Positions 46,682-52,565 of a stretch of DNA of 52,565 nt are shown in pieces. The stretch's first letter is position 1. Every line of letters begins with the position of its first letter. This stretch comes from Pseudomonadota bacterium (GTDB lineage Bacteria > Pseudomonadota > Gammaproteobacteria > GCA-001735895), in the NCBI GenBank assembly GCA_022563685.1, contig JADFMY010000007.1, positions 1-52,565 on the forward strand. Reading direction: 5' to 3'. The notes beneath the pieces were generated by a model that worked only from the letters and a program-made list of their open reading frames with translations, was not told the DNA's origin and made no database searches. The translations under genes and the position numbers were made by a program.

Positions 46682-46780
46682 TATACGATTCATCGTATCC
46701 CCACATTTTATGCGCTTAATCGTATATATTGACATTATACGGTTGGACGTATATTATCGGTTTATACGATTCTGCGTATA
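46682..46780 (+). promoter_or_regulatory. Four operators at exact 27-bp spacing before hipBA module 3
   Basis: TATACG-N6-CGTATA palindromes at 46682-46699 (last base differs), 46709-46726 (TATGCG at left), 46736-46753 (perfect) and 46763-46780 (perfect). Centres are exactly 27 bp apart. The last one ends 15 bp before the hipB ATG. The design recalls the multiple HipB operators of E. coli hipBA, with a different half-site. Confidence 0.85.
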
Positions 46781-46795
46781 TATCAGGAAAAGAAC

Positions 46796-47035
46796 ATGAT
46801 CATTCGTAATAGCAAAGAACTTGGTGCTGTCATCAGAAAAGCACGGTTGAGTAAAAAACTACGCCAGATTGAACTGGCTCGCAAGGCATCCATGCGACAA
46901 GCCTTGATCTCAGACCTGGAAAACGGCACAGGCAGCGCAACACTCGATACGATGTTAAAAATACTGGCGGCATTGGACCTGGATATAAGCATCGTGTCGC
47001 GTAAAAAAGCAGAATTCGATCCCACGGAGTATTAG
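46796..47035 (+). CDS. hipB: HipB antitoxin (module 3)
   Basis: 79 aa, classic HipB size. HTH: KLRQIELARKASMRQALISD followed by LENGTGSATLDTM. ATG preceded by 'caggaaaagaac'. It would bind the four 27-bp-spaced operators. The gene ends 3 bp before hipA. Confidence 0.92.
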   Translation: MIIRNSKELGAVIRKARLSKKLRQIELARKASMRQALISDLENGTGSATLDTMLKILAALDLDISIVSRKKAEFDPTEY

Positions 47036-47038
47036 GAC

Positions 47039-48331
47039 ATGGGACGTAAGCGAAAGGAGCGTATTCTGGACATTTATGTCGGAACCAGCAAGGTTGGACA
47101 ATATCGGCGTGCGCCAAATGGTGCAACATCCTTCCGTTATGGTGATGAATGGCTTAATTCTACAAAAGCCTTTCCGATCTCACTATCGATGCCACTGACT
47201 GACCGAAATTGGACCGGCGATGATGCTAACAACTATTTTGACGGATTGCTTCCAGATGACCCCGCAATCAGAGACAAAATCGCAGCAAGAGAACAAGCTG
47301 ACAGTGCGGGAATTTTTGATTTATTAGCTGTAATTGGCCGCGACTGTGTTGGCGCATTAAGGTTTTTCCCGGAAGGGGATGTCCCGGGCGGTCCAGAACA
47401 AATGTCCTATCGCCCGGTTAATGATGAAGAAATTGCTGATCGCATTGCATCACTCGCAACAAACCCCCTTGGAATGAAGGCTGACACGGATGATTTTCGA
47501 ATATCTATTGCCGGCATGCAGGAAAAAACAGCTTTTCTTCGTATTCAAAATAGTTGGCAAGTACCTCTTGGCCCAACACCAACGTCCCATATTTTTAAAC
47601 CTGCGATGAAAGAAGGTCCTGATGGTGCCGATTTTTCAGATACACCCTGGAATGAATGGTTTTGTCTAAATTTATGTGAAGAGTTTGGTCTTAGTTCAGC
47701 AATTGCAGAAGTAAAACATTTTGATAATAAACCAGTCATTATAGTGGAGCGTTTTGACAGGCTTTGGCGTAATGAAGTGCTCTACCGACTGCCTCAGGAG
47801 GATATTTGTCAAGCTCTCGGCGTACCACCATCGAAAAAATATGAGGCTGATAAAGGCCCTGGTATCCTACAGATTCTTGATTTTTTAAATGGAAGCGCTT
47901 CACCACGCGAAGACCGCCTGACGTTTTTAAAAACACAGATTGTCTTTTGGTTATTAGCAGCCGTTGACGGCCATGCAAAAAACTTTTCAATTTTCATCAC
48001 ACCAGGTGGTTTTAATCTTACACCGCTTTACGATGTGGTGTCAGCTTCACCGTATCCTGAGTTTTCAAAGCATAAAATAAAACTAGCCATGGCACTTGGC
48101 GATAGTCGCCACTACAAGATCAAAGAAATCATGCCCCGCCATTTTTATCAAACCGCGAAAAAATCCGGGATTAAAATGGAAGATGTCGAGGAGATATTTC
48201 AAGACTTGCGAACGAGGCTTGATCACGCACTGGAAACCGTAATCAAGCTTGCAGAAAAACAGTCCATGCCTCCAGCCACTTACGACCCCATCATCGATGA
48301 CGTGAGAAAAAAAATGAACCGAATAGGTTAA
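47039..48331 (+). CDS. hipA: HipA Ser/Thr kinase toxin (module 3)
   Basis: 430 aa, the canonical E. coli-like type. ISIAGMQEKTAFL corresponds to the AGAQEKTA loop with the autophosphorylated Ser. The catalytic AAVDGHAKNFSIF and the metal site LTPLYDVVSA are intact. Full length. Codon use is more AT-rich than the left half of the window. It ends 15 bp before the third tRNA-Phe fragment. Confidence 0.94.
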   Translation: MGRKRKERILDIYVGTSKVGQYRRAPNGATSFRYGDEWLNSTKAFPISLSMPLTDRNWTGDDANNYFDGLLPDDPAIRDKIAAREQADSAGIFDLLAVIGRDCVGALRFFPEGDVPGGPEQMSYRPVNDEEIADRIASLATNPLGMKADTDDFRISIAGMQEKTAFLRIQNSWQVPLGPTPTSHIFKPAMKEGPDGADFSDTPWNEWFCLNLCEEFGLSSAIAEVKHFDNKPVIIVERFDRLWRNEVLYRLPQEDICQALGVPPSKKYEADKGPGILQILDFLNGSASPREDRLTFLKTQIVFWLLAAVDGHAKNFSIFITPGGFNLTPLYDVVSASPYPEFSKHKIKLAMALGDSRHYKIKEIMPRHFYQTAKKSGIKMEDVEEIFQDLRTRLDHALETVIKLAEKQSMPPATYDPIIDDVRKKMNRIG

Positions 48332-48346
48332 TTTTCAAGGAAATAA

Positions 48347-48393
48347 TGGTGCCCAGGGGCGGAATCGAACCACCGACACGAGGATTTTCAGTC
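48347..48393 (-). repeat. tRNA-Phe 3'-half, att-like repeat 3
   Basis: Exact 3' half of tRNA-Phe, from the 10-bp core GACTGAAAAT (complement at 48384-48393) to CCA. It is followed on the plus strand by 'gccgacccaa' where an intact gene would continue 'ctctgctc'. Its missing 5' half lies at 48726-48764 in inverted orientation. Confidence 0.9.
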
Positions 48394-48431
48394 GCCGACC
48401 CAATTTGAAATACCAATATGCCAATATCTAT

Positions 48432-48550
48432 GGACCAATGGACTATTAGTCCACGGTCCCGCGGCCGAAACACGCCGCAAGCGATTGATTTCAAGGGAGA
48501 TAATGGTGGGCCTGGGAGGACTTGAACCTCCGGCCAATGGATTATAAGCC
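48432..48550 (-). repeat. tRNA-Ile-like 3' half and related anticodon-arm fragment
   Basis: 48504-48550 on the minus strand reads from CTTATAATCC through a T-arm (GGAGGTTCAAGTCCTCC) to GGCCCACCA, the 3' half of a tRNA with a UAU-like anticodon loop, probably tRNA-Ile. The 5' half is missing. A shorter look-alike of the anticodon arm (complement of 'ggactattagtccac') lies at 48439-48453. Both suggest a second att-type tRNA target at the same hotspot. Confidence 0.6.
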
Positions 48551-48677
48551 CACGTACCTCATATCGGACATGGTGAGAAATTATGGATACGTTCAACAAG
48601 AAAATCTATTACAACCCGTTGTGTTCGCTGGATTTACATAGGAATGATAAAATTGTGGCCAATCCATCCCAACGGAC

Positions 48678-48706
48678 TTGACTGATAGCCCCCTCGTCTA
48701 TTTAAT
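48678..48706 (+). promoter_or_regulatory. Promoter of the tRNA-Phe 5' half
   Basis: 'ttgact' at 48678-48683 and 'tttaat' at 48701-48706 with the optimal 17-bp spacing, 19 bp before the mature tRNA 5' end. This indicates the 5' half belongs to a formerly functional tRNA gene. Confidence 0.65.
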
Positions 48707-48725
48707 ACGCGCTTCCAACCCATAC

Positions 48726-48764
<39 letters not shown>

Positions 48765-48899
48765 ACAGGGAACAGCCTCGGCAAGTCGAAGAATCGTAAC
48801 AAATTCCCCGCCCCTTTTTTTGCTTGCCCGAACTATCACCGAAATCGACTTACGTGAATGAAGTGTTGCATCGATCAATTGAATTCAAGATGGCTAATG

Positions 48900-50564
48900 C
48901 TAAACAGAGGCAGTTTTTACATGGAATAATTCCCAATCCCGATCCAACGACTTCAATCGTACCGTCCCGTAGCCGTCAAATTCAATTCCCGAGCCAGAGA
49001 CGAGATCGGTAATGGTACGAGATACTAGTACCTGGTTTACGCCCGCCAGGCTACAAAGCTCCCTGGTTGTTCTAATGGTTAAGTTGTCATCGTTATTTGT
49101 GTCGATTGCTACCTCACCGATGTGTATCCCGATCTGGCATTCGAAATCAAAGCTCTTGAATTTCTTCAGCATTTCAAGGCTGCAGTAAATTGCGCGGGCG
49201 GGGCCATCGAAGCTGTACATCCCGGCTGGTTCCAGGCATTTCAAATCTGTACCCCTGAACAAGTCCCGATAATGATCAATTGCTGAGAAAATATCGGCTT
49301 GTAACGCTTCCTGTTCTCCATCCGGTTCATCGAATTTGAACTCGATACACAATACGGTCGCGAGAGTCGTATTTTGCTCTGCCGGATACTCAATGCCATG
49401 TAGAAACTTGCCTATGGCATCGGTTATGAGATCCGTGTTACCAACCCAGGGTAGATGGTCCGCTCCTGGTAATTCGATATATTGCGCCCCGGGTATTGTA
49501 CTGCCGAGCAAACGACCCGCCTCTATATCGATTAAAACGTCCTCCGTGCGATGAATTACGAGAGTGGGGACATGGATGTTGGGCAGAATATCAGTGATAT
49601 CAATCTGGCTGTTCATTTCCATCAGCGCAATTACGGCACCGGGGGTCCCACCGAGCCGTTCGAACTTTCCCCACCATTCTGTGAATTCCGGATCACCTGC
49701 CATCGATGGTGCAAATGCTGGTAACGACTGGCCGCTGCCCCACGCAGATTCAACATAATCAAACAGCCCAAGCAGTTCTTCCCGGGTCGCATACCAGGAG
49801 GTAAATTTCGCAAAAGCTCCATACAGAATCAGGCCATTGCATCGATCCGGGTGCATTGCGGCGAATAATGAAGCGAGCGAGCCGCCCTCCGAGATGCCCA
49901 TGATGAATGCTTTATTCAGTTTTACCGCATCCATTACTGCTCTAACGTCGTCCATGCGGACATCGAAACCGGGTAACTCCGCCACCGTATCGGAAAGACC
50001 GGTACCACGCTTGTCAAAAATGACTACTCGCGCGAGCCGACCAAGAGAAGTTAGCCAGTCAGCGAAGCCTGGCTCAGCCCAGTAGTTGTCGATATGGGAT
50101 ACGAATCCGGGAACGAATACCAGGTCTAATGGCCCACTACCGAATTGCTGGTAGGCAATGTGTACATTTCCGCTTCGTGCATAGTGTGTTTTCGGCAGCT
50201 TGAATGCGGATGGTGATTTTAGATTTTCAGCGGGTGCGAATTGGATGTCCCGGGTTTCCGCTACCTTGGCGTGAAAGCGAAAACCTCGCCCGTGGATGGT
50301 ACGGATAAATTTTTGCTGGACGCCATCGTCTCCCAACAATTTTCTTAGACTTTTAATCCGGCTACTCAGGGTAGTATCGGATACGACACGATTCTTCCAG
50401 ATTTGATTGAATATTTCCTCCCTGCTGACGACTCGACCGCGGTTCTCGATCAGCATGATGAGTAACTCCATAACCTGTGGCTGAACTTCAAGCCTGGCTT
50501 CATCACGCCAGACTTCAAAGGAAGTGGAGTCAACCTTGAAGTGATCAAACAGGTAAATCATCAA
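48900..50564 (-). CDS. Winged-helix / alpha-beta hydrolase / cyclase-like fusion protein
   Basis: 554 aa. Residues 1-105: OmpR/CadC-type DNA-binding domain (LEVQPQVMELLIMLIENRGR, SLRKLLGDDG, RTIHGRGFRF). Residues about 125-395: alpha/beta hydrolase with FVPGFVSHIDNYW, the nucleophile elbow GISEGGSLA and a catalytic His in GADHLPW. Residues about 405-554: a class-III cyclase-like domain (TVLCIEFKFD, CQIGIHIGEVAI), with metal-binding Asp replaced, so probably non-catalytic. It likely works as a ligand-sensing transcription factor; divergent from the 114-aa gene. Confidence 0.82.
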   Translation of the reverse strand: MMIYLFDHFKVDSTSFEVWRDEARLEVQPQVMELLIMLIENRGRVVSREEIFNQIWKNRVVSDTTLSSRIKSLRKLLGDDGVQQKFIRTIHGRGFRFHAKVAETRDIQFAPAENLKSPSAFKLPKTHYARSGNVHIAYQQFGSGPLDLVFVPGFVSHIDNYWAEPGFADWLTSLGRLARVVIFDKRGTGLSDTVAELPGFDVRMDDVRAVMDAVKLNKAFIMGISEGGSLASLFAAMHPDRCNGLILYGAFAKFTSWYATREELLGLFDYVESAWGSGQSLPAFAPSMAGDPEFTEWWGKFERLGGTPGAVIALMEMNSQIDITDILPNIHVPTLVIHRTEDVLIDIEAGRLLGSTIPGAQYIELPGADHLPWVGNTDLITDAIGKFLHGIEYPAEQNTTLATVLCIEFKFDEPDGEQEALQADIFSAIDHYRDLFRGTDLKCLEPAGMYSFDGPARAIYCSLEMLKKFKSFDFECQIGIHIGEVAIDTNNDDNLTIRTTRELCSLAGVNQVLVSRTITDLVSGSGIEFDGYGTVRLKSLDRDWELFHVKTASV

Positions 50565-50743
50565 TCCGACACTAAACGATAAGGTGGGACCCCCACCGGG
50601 CTGAAAATTAAAAATTCACAATAAATCCATGATTTGTCCATGTTCGCTCCAAGTTTAAACAGGGATTCCCCGTTATCCTTTACTCACTTTTCAAATGAAA
50701 AGATATTTACTTCAACACCAATTTTAAATCAGGAGAATATGAA

Positions 50744-51088
50744 ATGACAATCACGGCTAAAAAAATCGTTGATCCAAGTACAGTTAAAGAAACACTCGTT
50801 TCAGTCATAGTAAGAGAAATGAGTATCTCGGTCGAGAGATTTTCTAACAGGCTGGCCCAGGTAAGCGGAGGAGTAGTCAGTGAAGAAAAATCATCCCCGG
50901 GGCGCTATAAACTACTGAGCTCAACAGGGTCAATTACCATCACCTGCGAGAAAATGCAGAATCGATATATCGGGTCACTGACCATCCCGGTAATGAAAGT
51001 TGAGCTTGATTTTGGACATTACGATATGACCCAGATCGAGTCGTTCATGAAGCTGTTTGATCGTGCTTACCTAAAACTAGGTGGCTAA
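50744..51088 (+). CDS. 114-aa protein, function unknown, divergent from the fusion regulator
   Basis: Strong ribosome site 'caggaga' before the ATG. No signal peptide or membrane span; the pattern of beta strands (GSITITCEKMQNRYIGSLTI, KVELDFGHYD) then a C-terminal helix suggests a small alpha/beta fold. I do not recognise it. Its divergent promoter next to the wHTH fusion makes it a candidate target of that regulator. Confidence 0.7.
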   Translation: MTITAKKIVDPSTVKETLVSVIVREMSISVERFSNRLAQVSGGVVSEEKSSPGRYKLLSSTGSITITCEKMQNRYIGSLTIPVMKVELDFGHYDMTQIESFMKLFDRAYLKLGG

Positions 51089-51304
51089 AAATACCTGGGT
51101 ACTTCCTTTTTTAACTGGATGAAGCCTTTAACTTCCAGCGAGAGAAGTACCCAGAGTTTCTAATTGGATAAAAGAGAACGGTACCATGACCCGTAATCCA
51201 CCCCCTGCGCCGCCAGTGATTTTGGCGACGCCATCGGAATCCCTCCGTGTACCACACCATACGGCTACTGCACATTACACACAAACTAAACCAGGAGAGC
51301 GGTC

Positions 51305-51874
51305 ATGTCAGCAACGCAAATGAAAATCTCACCCATCGCTTACACCGATACCGGCAGTGGCGAACCCGTCGTAATGATCCATTGCTCTTCCTCCAGTGCA
51401 CGAGAGTGGCAGAGTCTGTGCGAAACGCTTAACGCTGATTTTCGACCTATCGCTGTGGATCAGTGGGGTTGTGGCAACAGTACCCCATGGAGTGGGCAGG
51501 TAGATTTCACGCTAGCGAGCGAAGCCGCACCTATCATGAATGTGATCTGAGAGATCGGCACTCCGGTTCATTTGGTGGGTCATTCGTATGGTGGCGGAGT
51601 TGCATTGAAGATCGCTCGTGAACATCCTGAACTCGTTCTTAGCCTTACGCTGATTGAGCCTTCATGTTTTCATCTGTTGGCCGGTGATCCTCAAGATGCG
51701 AAATCACTGAGTGAAATCACTACACTCGCGAATGCCGTAATCGATGCAGTATCCTCGGGCAACTATTGGGAAGGCACCGAGCAATTCGTGGACTACTGGA
51801 GCGGCGCCGGAACATGGGCAGCTATGCCGTACAAATCGCAAATGAGACTCTGTCAAACCCTGGGCAAGGTGTGA
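51305..51874 (+). pseudogene. Alpha/beta hydrolase, nonsense-mutated and C-truncated
   Basis: MSATQMKISPIAYTDTG opens a hydrolase with a strong ribosome site 'caggagag'. TGA at 51548-51550 interrupts (MNVI*EIGTP), then the same frame runs on with the nucleophile elbow LVGHSYGGGVAL. It ends at 51874, about 190 codons in all, short of the usual 250-270; the catalytic His is lost. Confidence 0.75.
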
Positions 51875-52075
51875 ACCGCCCCGGGTATTCCGGAGACTCG
51901 TTTGTGTGAGTCATGCCGTCTCGGATGACTTTTCAAGCTGCTGATAAGACACCAATTCGCCAGCCGGCTTCATCACACGAAATTTACAGCCTAGACGGTC
52001 AAGTTACTGCCATAGACACGCGGACTATAAGTCCCCGTACCACCCATAGGATAACTCGTTGAAAATCATGGGAAA
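51875..52075. other. Gap with a tRNA-like anticodon-arm fragment
   Basis: No gene. The complement of 52020-52044 contains 'ggggacttatagtccg', similar to the anticodon arms noted near 48440-48550. Confidence 0.35.
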
Positions 52076-52122
52076 TGGTGCCCAGGGGCGGAATCGAACC
52101 ACCGACACGAGGATTTTCAGTC
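52076..52122 (-). repeat. tRNA-Phe 3'-half, att-like repeat 4
   Basis: Exact copy of repeat 3 over 47 bp including the 10-bp core (complement at 52113-52122), then unrelated sequence 'atggggtcac'. It is the right edge of the third module. Confidence 0.88.
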
Positions 52123-52507
52123 ATGGGGTCACAACTAACCCCAATAGGTAAATACAACAATTTCAATGGTTTACGTAGAAAGATGAGGAAGAAAATGTTG
52201 TAATGTGTTGTGGTTTTTAGCGTCTTACTGGACTAATTTTGGACTAAATAAGCAGCCAGAAATTAGATTCAATGTGCCAAACTGAAATTGACATTTAAGT
52301 TAACGAGAAAGAGGAGTCCATCCCATTGCTAACGGGAAAGCTGACCTTCAGAATCAGCCTAGCAACTTCCGCTTAGTGCCCAAAGGAGCCATTTTGGTTA
52401 AGCGAAATACCATATCCTTCAGATAAATAAAGCAATTGTGTCATGGCAAATATTCACTAGTTGTAGATAATAGAATTCCTATCAGAGATAGCAAAGAAGA
52501 TTGAGTA
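52123..52507. other. Gap after att-like repeat 4
   Basis: 385 bp with no supported gene, AT-rich, with 'actggactaattttggacta' near 52228. No integrase is visible, though one could lie beyond the window. Confidence 0.4.
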
Positions 52508-52565
52508 ATGGCAAACCCTCGACTGTTCCAGCAAATGTCTTACATGATCGCTCTCGAATCAAGAA
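52508..52565 (+). CDS. Start of an unknown protein, cut by window end
   Basis: ATG at 52508 after 'gaagattgagta'; reads MANPRLFQQMSYMIALESR and runs off the window. The helix pattern is compatible with a LysR-type N-terminus but too short to call. Confidence 0.3.
   Translation, partial: MANPRLFQQMSYMIALESR

Noticed and set aside
51186-51323. 45-codon ORF starting MTRNPPPAPP
   Set aside because: Out of frame with and overlapping the hydrolase start, no family resemblance; Pro-rich start looks incidental.

Overview
The window reads as a chromosomal segment of a gammaproteobacterium. This is inferred from the E. coli-type four-subunit fumarate reductase frdABCD with an FNR-like box, the lexA-imuA-imuB-dnaE2 mutasome order, RhlE, HipBA modules and a tRNA-Phe of proteobacterial type. 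The left 36 kb looks like core or near-core genome. The right 16 kb is an accessory region built around broken tRNA genes.

Layout. At 0.3-1 kb there is a site-2-protease-family membrane peptidase. At 1-7.3 kb, minus strand, lies a complete SOS mutasome (lexA, imuA, imuB, dnaE2) with a double palindromic operator in front of lexA. At 7.6-9 kb are a TPR lipoprotein-like gene, an NnrU/ICMT-like membrane protein and a 46-aa membrane peptide missed by the ORF track. At 9-13 kb are an MFS transporter, a macro-domain protein, an XRE/nucleotidyltransferase-like pair and a thiamine-binding-like protein. At 13.2-17.5 kb is an AttEFGH-type ABC system (ATPase, FtsX-like permease, AttH/CrtC lipocalin-like protein). 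Then come an FMN 2-hydroxyacid dehydrogenase, an acyl-CoA synthetase, a DUF6602-like protein with a long repetitive acidic tail, GDPD, SIR2 and a URO-D-family protein. At 26.5-29.8 kb is frdABCD with an FNR-like box, divergent from a UbiE-like methyltransferase. RhlE, an FHA-like/transmembrane/trypsin-like protease and an FAD oxidoreductase follow.

From 36.2 kb the character changes. A Fic protein is ATGA-coupled to a decayed Ser/Thr kinase gene. Then come three modules delimited by four same-orientation copies of the 3' half of tRNA-Phe(GAA): module 1 (38.9-42.4 kb) has a PhyH-like dioxygenase, a Cys-rich exported protein and a GDPD; module 2 (42.4-48.35 kb) has three independent hipBA toxin-antitoxin operons, each with its own palindromic operators; module 3 (48.4-52.1 kb) has a winged-helix/hydrolase/cyclase-like fusion, a small conserved-looking protein and a nonsense-mutated hydrolase. 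The matching 5' half of tRNA-Phe, with a good promoter, lies at 48726-48764 in the opposite orientation. The halves share a 10-bp core at the anticodon loop. A simple inversion between the cores would rebuild a perfectly paired tRNA-Phe. This split, apparently inversion-broken tRNA attachment locus with stacked modules and no integrase in view is the most unusual structure here.

The window also carries several dispersed short repeats: a MITE-like element (two ~94% similar copies plus a relative with the same ends), a three-copy palindromic family (TAGGTTGGG...), and four GATTCC...GGAATGACG hairpins. All functional calls are from reading the translated sequence and motifs; no database search was run.
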